Position numbers and translations under genes: made by a program
Source of the DNA: Thalassococcus_A lentus
Lineage (GTDB): Bacteria > Pseudomonadota > Alphaproteobacteria > Rhodobacterales > Rhodobacteraceae
Direction of reading: 5' to 3'
Assembly: GCF_028023555.1 (NCBI RefSeq)
Contig: NZ_JAQIOY010000003.1
Span: forward strand, 686,822 to 750,821
DNA length: 64,000 nt
Notes under the pieces: generated by a model
Told to the model about the DNA's origin: nothing
Seen by the model: only the letters and a program-made list of their open reading frames with translations
Databases searched by the model: none
Part shown: positions 18,157-27,009 of the stretch, one piece after another
Layout: each line of letters starts with the position of its first letter
Numbering within the stretch: the first letter of the stretch is position 1

Positions 18157-18191
18157 TTGAGCTTTGAAAGGTTTCCGCATCGCCTCTTGGG

Positions 18192-20048
18192 ATGCTTGAT
18201 ACGGACACATCCTACGATTCCCTGCTCGCCGGTGCCTTTGGCCCCACTGTTGTGATCGACCTTGCTCAGGACATCATTCTGGCCGCAACACCCGAGGCCA
18301 AAACACTGCTCGCCGATCACGCTTTGCAAGGCTCACCTTTCGCCCGCTTCGTCGCTGACGGAATGGATACTTTCGTGGTCTTCATAACCGAGGTTCTGCA
18401 TCGCGGCAGCGCCTGGACCCGGCAGGTGACACTGCACAACGCAGATGGCGGGCCGCTCCAATCCGAGATCACAGCGCGTTCGCTTGAGCACGACGGCAAA
18501 GAAATGCTCCTTTTGCATGTGCTCGATCTGGAAAGTCTGGATCAACACGCCGCAGAGGTTGCGGCTGGGAACATCTACAATGGCGGTCTTATTGAGTGGC
18601 AGCGGGCGCAGAGCTTTTTTGCGGATCTGGAGCGCGAAAACCAACTGATCTTGAATGCGGCCGGTGAAGGGATCTACGGCGTGAACGCAGACGGCAAAAC
18701 GACATTCGTTAATCGTGCCGCGCAGGAAATGCTGGGCTGGACAACAGAAGATCTGCTTGGCCGTGATATCCACGCGAAAATTCACCATCACCACCTGAAC
18801 GGGGATCACTACCCGTCGCATGAATGCCCGATCTACCAGTCCTTTCGATATGAGCAGGTGAACCGGATCGAAGACGAGGTGTTCTGGCGCAAGGATGGCA
18901 AGCCAATCCGGGTCGAATACGTCTCCACCCCGATTTACGATGGCAGACAGCTGGTCGGCGCCGTTGTGATCTTTCGCGACATCACCGAACGCTGGGAGAA
19001 TGAACGCAGACTGCGCGAGGCAATGGATCAGGTTGCCGCCCTGCGCGATCAGCTGGAAGAGGAAAACGCCTATCTGCAAGAAGCGATCAGTATTGAGCGC
19101 GCACATCACGACATCATCGGCCGTTCAGAGGCGATCCAGGGCATCATCACGCAGATCGAATTGGTGGGGCCCACCGACACAAGTGTCCTGATCCATGGAG
19201 AGAACGGCGTCGGAAAGTCGCTGGTTGCTTCGGCTGTTCATGACGAAAGCAGCCGCAAACGTCGTCCGATGATCCACTTCAAAGCCGGTGCCGTGAGCCC
19301 CGAAAAAATAGAAAGCGAGTTATTCGGTCAGGTGCGCGGGGCCTTTGCGGGTGCGCTCAAGGATAGACCGGGCAAGCTGGAACTGGCCCACGGCGGCACA
19401 TTGTTCATAGATGAGGTCGCGGACATTCCCATCGAGCTACAGGGCCATCTGCTGGACGCGCTACAGAACCGCGAAGTGATCCGTTTGGGCGATGATCGCG
19501 CCCGAAGCCTCGACTTGCGCGTCATCGCTTCGACAAGTCGCGATGTTGATCGCGAAGTGCAGGCCGGGCGTTTGCGGCAGGATTTGATGCTGCACCTTGG
19601 TGTCTTTCCGATAGTCTGCCCGCCCTTGCGGGATCGCCCTGAGGACATACCCATTCTGGCGGCTCATCTTCTCCGCATCGCCTGCAAACGCCTTGGTCGC
19701 AAGGTTCCGGTCGTTACCGAAGGCGCCATGAAGAAACTGCAGCAGTATCATTGGCCCGGCAACGTGCGCGAACTGGCCAACGTGATTGAGCGCGGGGCCA
19801 TCGTGTCGCAATCCGAAAAACTGCAGGTCGAAATACAAACCGACGTGGTTCACGGCGCTTTGCCCAAGTCCACCTTGCTGACAGAGGCAGAGGTCGAACA
19901 GTTTCGACGTTTGAATATCATAGCCTGTATGAAGGAAGCCGGTGGCCGGGTTTCAGGTGAAAAGGGTGCCGCAGAATTGCTGGGGATCAAGCCGACGACC
20001 CTTTACTCGCGGATCAAGAAACTCGGGTTGAGCGAAGAGGACTGGTAA
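18192..20048 (+). CDS. NtrC/FhlA-type enhancer-binding regulator with PAS domains and altered GAFTGA loop
   Basis: Regulator of 618 aa. The N-terminal part has two PAS-like regions; the second, about residues 145-270, contains ILNAAGEGIYGVNADGKTT and VVIFRDITERWENERRL. A short coiled coil follows, then an AAA+ domain (about 310-540). Walker A is GENGVGKS (336-343) and Walker B is GGTLFIDEVADI. A Fis-type helix-turn-helix ends the protein (KGAAELLGIKPTTLYSRIKKLGL). The sigma-54 contact loop reads GAFAGA (383-388), Ala replacing Thr. The second arginine-finger position is His468, while Arg462 is kept. It is divergent from cynA and probably regulates it. Whether it works with sigma-54 is doubtful. 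Confidence 0.85.
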   Translation: MLDTDTSYDSLLAGAFGPTVVIDLAQDIILAATPEAKTLLADHALQGSPFARFVADGMDTFVVFITEVLHRGSAWTRQVTLHNADGGPLQSEITARSLEHDGKEMLLLHVLDLESLDQHAAEVAAGNIYNGGLIEWQRAQSFFADLERENQLILNAAGEGIYGVNADGKTTFVNRAAQEMLGWTTEDLLGRDIHAKIHHHHLNGDHYPSHECPIYQSFRYEQVNRIEDEVFWRKDGKPIRVEYVSTPIYDGRQLVGAVVIFRDITERWENERRLREAMDQVAALRDQLEEENAYLQEAISIERAHHDIIGRSEAIQGIITQIELVGPTDTSVLIHGENGVGKSLVASAVHDESSRKRRPMIHFKAGAVSPEKIESELFGQVRGAFAGALKDRPGKLELAHGGTLFIDEVADIPIELQGHLLDALQNREVIRLGDDRARSLDLRVIASTSRDVDREVQAGRLRQDLMLHLGVFPIVCPPLRDRPEDIPILAAHLLRIACKRLGRKVPVVTEGAMKKLQQYHWPGNVRELANVIERGAIVSQSEKLQVEIQTDVVHGALPKSTLLTEAEVEQFRRLNIIACMKEAGGRVSGEKGAAELLGIKPTTLYSRIKKLGLSEEDW

Positions 20049-20357
20049 GCCCACGGGTCCCGGACCGCGCGTCTTTTGTGGCTCACTGGATCACTAACAT
20101 GTCGAAAACGACGTGGTCCCTTACGCGTTTTCCCTTTGCCCAGATACATTGCCTCAGTGCCCCAAACATACCGATCGTTGCCGGCTGCCAACTGGCCATG
20201 GGTGCGCTTTAGACTATCAACAAAAACTCAGGATTGGGAAATCCAAAGGGGTATGCAGGCTGAGTTTTGCAGCCATATGGCGGGATCGACACAGCTCTAG
20301 TCGAATTGTCTCGATTGGGTTACCGCTGGTCCTGCTGGGATCCACCACGGGAAAGCC
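20049..20357. other. Intergenic stretch without recognisable feature
   Basis: About 309 bases between the regulator and the VOC gene. No frame with coding character, tRNA, repeat or strong hairpin was seen. A promoter for the VOC gene must lie here but no convincing hexamers were identified. Confidence 0.5.
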
Positions 20358-20744
20358 ATGCGACTGAATTTTCACCACGCCGCCTTGATTGTTCAAGACT
20401 ACGAAACTTCGAAAGCCTTCTATTGCGATGTTCTGGGTTTGCGAATCTTGGCCGAGAATTATCGTGAGGACCGCGCGTCCTGGAAACTTGATCTAGCCTT
20501 GGCCGATGGCGGTCAGCTCGAGTTGTTCAGCTTCCCCAATCCCCCTGCTCGCCCAAGCCGCCCCGAAGCATGTGGTTTGCGGCATCTGGCCTTTCGTGTG
20601 CAAGACTTTGACGATGTGATTTCACAATTGGAAGCCCAGGGTGTTGAGGTGGAGCCAGTTCGAATCGATCCCTACACACAAGCACGGTTCACTTTCTTCA
20701 AAGATCCCGACGGCCTGCCGCTCGAACTCTACGAATCCCCCTAA
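20358..20744 (+). CDS. VOC-family (glyoxalase-like, YaeR/GloA2-type) protein
   Basis: Small metalloprotein of 128 aa with the vicinal-oxygen-chelate fold. It starts MRLNFHHAALIVQDYETSKAF. The four likely metal ligands are in the usual places: His in HHAALIV, Glu in QLELF, His in LRHLAF and Glu in LELYE at the C-terminus. The length and the ending FFKDPDGLPLELYE match the YaeR-like subgroup. It is a single gene upstream of the catabolic operon. The substrate is unknown and lactoylglutathione lyase activity should not be assumed. Confidence 0.82.
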   Translation: MRLNFHHAALIVQDYETSKAFYCDVLGLRILAENYREDRASWKLDLALADGGQLELFSFPNPPARPSRPEACGLRHLAFRVQDFDDVISQLEAQGVEVEPVRIDPYTQARFTFFKDPDGLPLELYESP

Positions 20745-20785
20745 TACACTGTAGTAGAACACATTTTCCCAGAAAAGATTTCTGC

Positions 20786-20830
20786 TTGTCAAAAATGGAA
20801 CGTTCCAATAGCAATTAATGGAACGTTCCA
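20786..20830 (+). promoter_or_regulatory. Promoter with twin LacI-type operators
   Basis: Two identical perfect palindromes TGGAACGTTCCA at 20796-20807 and 20819-20830 have centres 23 bases apart. Such central-CG palindromes are typical LacI-family operators. A TTGTCA at 20786-20791 followed 17 bases later by TAGCAA suits a promoter whose spacer is occupied by operator 1. The start of the CoA-transferase gene is 34 bases after operator 2. The LacI-type protein encoded within the operon at 33791 is the obvious candidate repressor. I saw no other copy of this palindrome in the window. Confidence 0.7.
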
Positions 20831-20863
20831 AATCAGATGATTGTGGAATGCAGGGAGGACAAG

Positions 20864-22435
20864 ATGAACAAAGTGGTGCCGGTTTCAGATGCTGTCGCGC
20901 AGATTGCCGATGGGGCCGTCGTGACCGTGTCTTCCTCTTCGACACTGGGATGCCCGGATGCCGTGTTGGCCGCTATCGGCGCTCGGTTTGAAACGACAGG
21001 TCATCCACAAAACATCACGTCCCTGCACCCGATCGCAGCCGGCGATGTTTATGGCGTGAAAGGCATGGACCACATCGCCAAAGACGGATTGCTGTCGCGT
21101 GTTCTGGCCGGCTCCTACCCGTCTGGTCCCTCCAGTGCCCCGATGCCCGAAATCTGGAAGATGATCGTCGAAGACAGGGTGGCCGCTTACAACGTTCCAT
21201 CCGGCATCATGTTCGACATGCACCGAGAGGCCGCAGCCATGCGCCCCGGAGTTCTGACCGACGTCGGGCTCGATACCTTTGTTGACCCCATGCGCCAAGG
21301 CTGCGCCATGAACGAAAGGGGCGCATCCTCCCCCATCGTGCGGCGTGCAGAGTTTGACGGCAAAACCTGGCTGCACTTTCCCAATATCGCGCCTGACGTT
21401 GCCATCATCCGCGCCACCACCGCCGATGAGCGTGGTAATCTGACCTATGAACATGAGGGCGCCTATCTGGGCGGGCTCGAGCAGGCCATTGCAGCGCGCA
21501 ACAACGGCGGTCTGGTAATTGCGCAAGTCAAACGGGTGACAGCGAACGGATCGCTGCGTCCGCATGATGTACGCGTGCCGGGTCATCTGGTTGATTGCGT
21601 CGTCATCGACCCCGATCAGAAGCAGACCACGGAAACGCAATATGACCCTGCGATTTCTGGTCAAATCATGCGCCCTTGGGGCAGCTTTTCTTATGCGGAA
21701 CATGGGGTTGAAAAGGTGATCGCCCGCCGCGCCGCGATGGAGCTGAAACGCGGAATGACTGCCAATCTGGGCTTTGGCATCAGCGCCATGGTCCCGCGGG
21801 TCCTGTTGGAAGAAGGCCATCCGGATGCGGTTACCTGGGCGATTGAGCAAGGCGCCGTGGGCGGCATGCCTCTGACAGGCTTCGCCTTTGGCTGCGCCTC
21901 GAATGCAGACGCATTTGTTCCGTCACCCCAGCAGTTCATCTATTTTCAGGGCGCCGGCTTTGACATGTCGTTCCTGTCGTTCCTTGAGGTCGATGTCGAA
22001 GGCAACGTCAATGTCTCCAAGCTAGGCAAGAAACCCTATCTGACTGCAGGTTGCGGCGGCTTTGTCGACATCACCGCCAAGGCAAAGAACATCGTCTTTT
22101 CCGGTTGGTTCGAAGCAGGGGCCAAGATTGGCCTGACTGACAAGGGCATCAACATCGAAACCCCCGGCAAGTTCACCAAAATGGTGGATGAGGTTGAACA
22201 TGTGACCTTTTCCGGCAGGCGTGCCCGAGAGCAGGGTCAGAACGTGATTTATGTCACCGAACGCTGCGTGATCTCACTGCAGGGCAACGGCTTGGTCGCG
22301 ACTGAAATCATGCCCGGCATTGATCCACAGGAACATATCGTAGGCCCGTCCCAAGGCCGGGTGCAGGTCGCGGAGAACGCAAAAACCATGCCGAAAGCGC
22401 TGTTGGCGGATACACCAATGGGGCTGGCGCTATGA
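20864..22435 (+). CDS. Acyl-CoA:acetate/3-ketoacid CoA-transferase (YdiF/propionate CoA-transferase-like)
   Basis: Family I CoA-transferase of 523 aa with fused alpha and beta halves, as in YdiF and propionate CoA-transferase. The start MNKVVPVSDAVAQIADGAVV follows GGGAGG by 8 bases. The C-terminal half contains TWAIEQGAVGG; its Glu is the probable CoA-ester-forming residue. It is the first gene downstream of the twin LacI operators and overlaps the crotonase gene by four bases. It would activate an organic acid produced by the operon, or recycle CoA from a product. The acid is not identifiable. Confidence 0.83.
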   Translation: MNKVVPVSDAVAQIADGAVVTVSSSSTLGCPDAVLAAIGARFETTGHPQNITSLHPIAAGDVYGVKGMDHIAKDGLLSRVLAGSYPSGPSSAPMPEIWKMIVEDRVAAYNVPSGIMFDMHREAAAMRPGVLTDVGLDTFVDPMRQGCAMNERGASSPIVRRAEFDGKTWLHFPNIAPDVAIIRATTADERGNLTYEHEGAYLGGLEQAIAARNNGGLVIAQVKRVTANGSLRPHDVRVPGHLVDCVVIDPDQKQTTETQYDPAISGQIMRPWGSFSYAEHGVEKVIARRAAMELKRGMTANLGFGISAMVPRVLLEEGHPDAVTWAIEQGAVGGMPLTGFAFGCASNADAFVPSPQQFIYFQGAGFDMSFLSFLEVDVEGNVNVSKLGKKPYLTAGCGGFVDITAKAKNIVFSGWFEAGAKIGLTDKGINIETPGKFTKMVDEVEHVTFSGRRAREQGQNVIYVTERCVISLQGNGLVATEIMPGIDPQEHIVGPSQGRVQVAENAKTMPKALLADTPMGLAL

Positions 22436-23199
22436 GTACGATCTCCTTGTCACATAAAGGCGCCATCGCGGTGCTGACCGTCACGAACGAAGCAAAGCTG
22501 AACGCTTTGACCACGGCGATGCTGGTTTCGCTTGACGATCACCTGACCCAGATAGACCGCAGCGCCAACACGCGCGCTGTCATTGTGACCGGAGCGGGCG
22601 CGAAAGCGTTTTGCTGCGGCGCTGACATTGCCGAATGGGGCGCACTGTCGCCTGCAGAGTTTGCCCGCGATTGGGTGCGCAATGGCCATCGGATCTTCGA
22701 TCGCCTCGCCCGGCTGTCGAAACCCACGATTGGCGCGTTGAACGGCCATGCTTTCGGCGGCGGGCTTGAACTGGCAGCGGCCTGCGACATCCGCGTGATG
22801 ACCCCGGACGCGACGTTGGCCTTGCCCGAAGCAAAGGTCGGGATCGTGCCGGGTTGGTCGGGCACGCAGCGCCTGATGCGGTTGTTGCCAGAAGCTGTCG
22901 CAAAGGAAATGGCCCTTTTCGGTCGCCGCATTTCGGCCGAGCGCGCGATGAGCATCGGTTTCGCGGCTGACGTGGCTCAGGACGTCTTGGGCGTCGCCAT
23001 ACAGATCGCATCGGACCTTGCTGATGTGTCGCCCCGTTCGAACGAAATCACAAAGGCGATGATCCACGGTGCCGTAGGCGAAGACCGCAGCGCTGCAATC
23101 GAGGCTTTGGGCGCGGCGGCTGCCGGTGCCAGCGCGGACCGCAATGAAGGCGTTGATGCCTTTCTGACCAAACGTTCCCCCAAGTTTACAGGGCAATAA
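22432..23199 (+). CDS. Enoyl-CoA hydratase/isomerase family protein
   Basis: Crotonase-fold enzyme of 255 aa. Oxyanion-hole segments are AFCCGADI and GHAFGGGLELAAACD. Both catalytic glutamates of hydratases are present, in GGLEL and LPEAKVGIVPG. It overlaps the CoA-transferase stop (ATGA). Together with that enzyme and the ALDH it suggests that the pathway includes an acyl-CoA hydration or C-C cleavage step, not only sugar oxidation. Confidence 0.85.
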   Translation: MSTISLSHKGAIAVLTVTNEAKLNALTTAMLVSLDDHLTQIDRSANTRAVIVTGAGAKAFCCGADIAEWGALSPAEFARDWVRNGHRIFDRLARLSKPTIGALNGHAFGGGLELAAACDIRVMTPDATLALPEAKVGIVPGWSGTQRLMRLLPEAVAKEMALFGRRISAERAMSIGFAADVAQDVLGVAIQIASDLADVSPRSNEITKAMIHGAVGEDRSAAIEALGAAAAGASADRNEGVDAFLTKRSPKFTGQ

Positions 23200-23202
23200 A
23201 AG

Positions 23203-24726
23203 ATGAAAGATCTGACCATCAATGCGGCAACCGCCTTTGATCTGCCCCCGGCTTTCGCCGGCCGGCACCTGATTGACGGCGCTTGGGTCGATGGACCCGA
23301 GACTTTTGAGCGTGTCTCGCCATCCCATGATGTTGTCGTGAGCCGCAGCGCCCTGGGCGGTGAGGCTGAATCCGAGGCCGCGATTGCCGCTGCCCGCAGC
23401 GCTTTTGACGCCGGGATCTGGAGCCGGATTTCCGCCAGGGACCGCGCGGCCGTGCTTCTCAAGGTTGCGGACCTGATCGAAACCAATGTTGACCGGATCG
23501 CCGTGCAAGAAACGCTGGAAAGCGGCAAGCCGATTTCCCAGGCGCGGGGCGAGGTTGGCGGCGCTGCGGACCTTTGGCGGTATGCCGCATCGCTCGCGCG
23601 GACGTCCCACGGCGACAGTCATAATAGTCTGGGCGAGGACATGCTGGGCGTCGTGGTCAAAGAGCCTATCGGTGTCGTTTCGATCATCACGCCTTGGAAT
23701 TTCCCTTTCTGGATCCTCAGCCAGAAACTGCCCTTCGCCCTTGCCGCGGGCTGCACAGTTGTTGTGAAGCCTTCCGAAATGACGCCGTCTTCGACAGTGA
23801 TGATGGGCGAATTGCTGATCGAAGCCGGCCTGCCCGCAGGCGTGTGCAATATCGTGCTCGGTTACGGCCAACCTGTCGGCAGCCTGATGTCGACACACAA
23901 AGACGTGGACATGGTGACCTTCACCGGCTCGACCGCCGTGGGCAAGCTGATCACGCAGGCCGCTTCCGGGACTTTGAAAAAGGTCGCCTTGGAGCTTGGC
24001 GGCAAGAACCCGCAGGTGATCATGCCAGATGCGGATCTTGAACAAGCCGCCGATGCAGTGACTTTTGGCGTCTATTTCAATGTGGGCCAATGCTGCAATT
24101 CCTCCAGCCGGATAATCGTGCACGAGGATATCGCCGAGGCCTTTGTGGCCCGCGTGGTCGCGCTGTCCCGGCAGGTGCGCTTTGGCGACCCGCTGGATGA
24201 CAGCACACAGGTGGGCGCGATCGTCACGGCTGAGCACAACGCCAAGATCAACAGTTATGTGCAGGACGCAATCAAGGCAGGCGCCAAGGTTGAAATCGGC
24301 GGCGCGCCACTTTCGATCGATGGGCTTGGTCCACAGTTTTACCAACCGACCGTGGTTTCGAATGTCAGCCCCGATATGGCCATCGCCCGCGAAGAGGTCT
24401 TTGGCCCGGTCCTGTCCGTTCTCACGTTCAAGACGCTCGACGAGGCTATCACGCTGACCAATGACAGCGACTACGGGCTGTCCGCGGGGATCTGGAGCAA
24501 TGACATCCACGCCTGTCTCGAATTCTCGCGCCGCGCCCATGCGGGCACGGTTTGGACGAACACATGGATGGATGGCTACCCCGAGCTTGCCTTTGGCGGG
24601 GTCAAGCAATCCGGCCAGGGCCGCGAGATCGGCAAATACGGATTTGACGAATTTCTCGAGGTGAAATCGCTGGTGATGCGCGTGGGACGCGACAGCCGCA
24701 CACCTTGGGTAACGATGAGCGCGTAA
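23203..24726 (+). CDS. NAD-dependent aldehyde dehydrogenase (betaine-aldehyde-dehydrogenase-like)
   Basis: Aldehyde dehydrogenase of 507 aa, starting 3 bases after the crotonase stop. It has ITPWNFPFW, the general base Glu264 in ELGGKNP and the catalytic Cys298 in VGQCCNS (34 residues apart, the family spacing). The C-terminal EFSRRAHAGTVWTNTW and GGVKQSGQGREIGKYG resemble BetB and related enzymes. It presumably oxidises an aldehyde formed by one of the GMC dehydrogenases downstream. The specific substrate is unknown. Confidence 0.86.
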   Translation: MKDLTINAATAFDLPPAFAGRHLIDGAWVDGPETFERVSPSHDVVVSRSALGGEAESEAAIAAARSAFDAGIWSRISARDRAAVLLKVADLIETNVDRIAVQETLESGKPISQARGEVGGAADLWRYAASLARTSHGDSHNSLGEDMLGVVVKEPIGVVSIITPWNFPFWILSQKLPFALAAGCTVVVKPSEMTPSSTVMMGELLIEAGLPAGVCNIVLGYGQPVGSLMSTHKDVDMVTFTGSTAVGKLITQAASGTLKKVALELGGKNPQVIMPDADLEQAADAVTFGVYFNVGQCCNSSSRIIVHEDIAEAFVARVVALSRQVRFGDPLDDSTQVGAIVTAEHNAKINSYVQDAIKAGAKVEIGGAPLSIDGLGPQFYQPTVVSNVSPDMAIAREEVFGPVLSVLTFKTLDEAITLTNDSDYGLSAGIWSNDIHACLEFSRRAHAGTVWTNTWMDGYPELAFGGVKQSGQGREIGKYGFDEFLEVKSLVMRVGRDSRTPWVTMSA

Positions 24727-24766
24727 AAGACGCGCCCAAACGCAACGCGATATGGGAGGAAACAAC

Positions 24767-26023
24767 ATGCGTTTTTATTTGAAAACAACGGCGATTGCCT
24801 TGGCACTGGCGGCGACTGTCGGTTCAGTCAAAGCAGATGGACACGGTGGTGTAGAGGTATTGCACTGGTGGACATCCGGTGGCGAAGCTGCGGCCCTGAA
24901 CGTGCTCAAGGACGATCTGGAAGGTCAGGGCATCGGCTGGACCGACATGCCGGTTGCTGGCGGCGGCGGTGAACAGGCGATGACCGTGCTGCGCGCCCGC
25001 GTCACCGCTGGCAATGCCCCAACAGCCGTTCAGGGGCTTGGCTTTGACATCATAGATTGGGCCAACCAAGGTGCCTTGGCGAACCTGAACGAGGTCGCGG
25101 CCGCTGAAGGTTGGGACGAAGTGGTACCAACGGCCTTGCAACAGTTTGCAAAGGTCAACGGCGCATGGGTGTCCGCCCCCGTGAACGTCCACTCAACCAA
25201 TTGGGTCTGGGCCAACAAGGCGGTTCTCGACGCCAATGGCATCGCCGCGCCGGAAACATGGGAGGACTTTGTCGCGGCGCTTGAAGCCCTGTCAGCCGCA
25301 GGTATCACCCCGATCGCGCACGGTGGCCAGGCTTGGCAGGAAGCAACTGTCTTTGACGGCGTGGCAATGTCTGTGCTTGGACCGGACGGTTACAAGGCTG
25401 CCTTCGTGGATCTTGACCCAGAGGTTCTGGGCGGTGACGCGATGAAAGAAGCGTTCGACCGGATGGCCGTGATCCGCGCAAATGTCGACGAAAACTTCTC
25501 GGGCCGCGACTGGAACCTTGCAACAGCCATGGTCATCAATGGCGAAGCCGGTTTCCAGATGATGGGCGATTGGGCCAAGGGTGAATTCCTGAATGCAGGC
25601 CAAGTGCCGGGCGAAGACTTCCTGTGCTTCCGCTTCCCGGGCACGCAGGATCAGGTCACCTTTAATGCCGACCAGTTCATGATGTTCGATCAGGGTGGTT
25701 CGGTGTCTGCGGAACAGGCGGCTCTTGCCTCGGCAATTCTGTCACCTTCCTTCCAGTCCGCGTTCAACGTTGTCAAAGGATCGGTTCCGGCCCGTACAGA
25801 CGTCTCTGACGCTGACTTTGACGCCTGCGGCAAGCAAGGCATGGCCGATCTGGCTGCGGCAGCCTCCAGTGGCAACCTGTTTGGCTCCATGGCCCATGGC
25901 CACGCCAACGAAGCGGCTGTGAAAAACGCCATGTATGACGTGATCACGGCCCACTTCAACGGTGAATTCGACAGCGAAACCGCCGTCGAAGAGCTCGTAA
26001 CAGCGGTAGAAATCGCACAGTAA
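24767..26023 (+). CDS. Carbohydrate ABC transporter substrate-binding protein (SBP_bac_1), copy 1
   Basis: Periplasmic binding protein of 418 aa (CUT1 family). The start MRFYLKTTAIALALAATVG was chosen for its signal peptide and the GGGAGG 9 bases upstream. The mature N-terminus GVEVLHWWTSGGEAAALNVL is typical of glucose/mannose-type binding proteins. Its paralogue at 27990 shares long stretches such as AHGGQAWQEA and VDENFSGRDWN. It lies in the operon between the ALDH and two permease genes. Confidence 0.88.
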   Translation: MRFYLKTTAIALALAATVGSVKADGHGGVEVLHWWTSGGEAAALNVLKDDLEGQGIGWTDMPVAGGGGEQAMTVLRARVTAGNAPTAVQGLGFDIIDWANQGALANLNEVAAAEGWDEVVPTALQQFAKVNGAWVSAPVNVHSTNWVWANKAVLDANGIAAPETWEDFVAALEALSAAGITPIAHGGQAWQEATVFDGVAMSVLGPDGYKAAFVDLDPEVLGGDAMKEAFDRMAVIRANVDENFSGRDWNLATAMVINGEAGFQMMGDWAKGEFLNAGQVPGEDFLCFRFPGTQDQVTFNADQFMMFDQGGSVSAEQAALASAILSPSFQSAFNVVKGSVPARTDVSDADFDACGKQGMADLAAAASSGNLFGSMAHGHANEAAVKNAMYDVITAHFNGEFDSETAVEELVTAVEIAQ

Positions 26024-26115
26024 ATCCTGCGCGTTCCTCCCGGTGGTGGGGCGGACAACACTCCGCCCTGCCGCACTCGAAACAATCTCATTCTTCAGCC
26101 TAAAGGGGGCGCGTG

Positions 26116-27009
26116 ATGGCACATACTGCCGACGCGGATTTCAAGACGCGACTACAGTCCTTGTTGCCCAAGCTGGTGCTGTCACCATCGCTGGCCATGG
26201 TTCTGGTCTTTGTCTACGGCTTCATTGTCTTTTCGGTATATTTGTCGTTTACCGACAGCCGTTTACTGCCGTCCTATGGCTGGGTCGGGTGGGAAAACTA
26301 TTCCAAGCTCTGGCGGCTCAGCCATTGGGAAATCTCGCTCACGAACATGGGCATCTTTGCTGCCCTATACATTACAATCTGCACTGTTCTGGGTCTGAGC
26401 CTTGCGATCTTTCTAGACCAGAAGGTGCGCGCCGAAGGGGTCATTCGCACGATTTACCTGTACCCCATGGCGCTGTCGTTCATCGTGACCGGAACTGCGT
26501 GGAAGTGGTTTCTGGATCCCGGCATCGGGCTTGAGAACGTGCTTCAGACGTGGGGTTGGACGACGTTCGAATTTGACTGGATCAAAAACCGTGACTTTGC
26601 CATTTACACGGTCGTTTTGGCGGCAGTCTGGCAGACCAGCGGGTTCGTCATGGCGATGTTTCTGGCCGGATTGCGCGGCATCGACAATGAGATCCTGAAG
26701 GCGGCCCAGATGGATGGCGCGTCGAACTGGAACCTATATCGACGGATCATCATCCCGCAGTTGCGCCCTGCCTTTCTGTCGGCCTTCGTGATCCTGAGCC
26801 ATCTGGCCATCAAGACGTTTGATCTGGTCATTGCGCTGACAGGCGGCGGACCCGGCCGTGCGACCGAGCTGCCTGCGACCTTCATGTATTCCTACACCTT
26901 CAGCCGCAACCAGATGGGAATTGGCGCAGCATCCGCCACGATCATGCTGATGACCATTGCCGCGATCATGATCCCCTATCTCTATGCCGAATTGCGGGAG
27001 AAGAAATAA
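26116..27009 (+). CDS. Sugar ABC transporter permease (MalF-type)
   Basis: CUT1-family inner-membrane permease of 297 aa. Several membrane helices are obvious (for example LAMVLVFVYGFIVFSVYLSF). The ATPase-contacting EAA loop is EILKAAQMDGASNWNLYRRIIIPQLRP. The ATG at 26116 is preferred over the adjacent GTG at 26113; AAAGGGGG lies about 8 bases upstream. Its stop overlaps the next ATG. It forms a heterodimer with the following permease. Confidence 0.88.
   Translation: MAHTADADFKTRLQSLLPKLVLSPSLAMVLVFVYGFIVFSVYLSFTDSRLLPSYGWVGWENYSKLWRLSHWEISLTNMGIFAALYITICTVLGLSLAIFLDQKVRAEGVIRTIYLYPMALSFIVTGTAWKWFLDPGIGLENVLQTWGWTTFEFDWIKNRDFAIYTVVLAAVWQTSGFVMAMFLAGLRGIDNEILKAAQMDGASNWNLYRRIIIPQLRPAFLSAFVILSHLAIKTFDLVIALTGGGPGRATELPATFMYSYTFSRNQMGIGAASATIMLMTIAAIMIPYLYAELREKK

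Noticed and set aside
17993..18191. Sigma-54 (-24/-12) promoter for cynA
   Set aside because: No sequence with GG and GC at the required 10-base spacing and reasonable flanks was found on the cynA strand.
22450..24768. Minus-strand open frame of 772 codons
   Set aside because: It lies fully opposite the crotonase and ALDH genes, which have intact active sites. Its composition (many His, Arg, Gln) is that of an antisense frame in GC-rich DNA.
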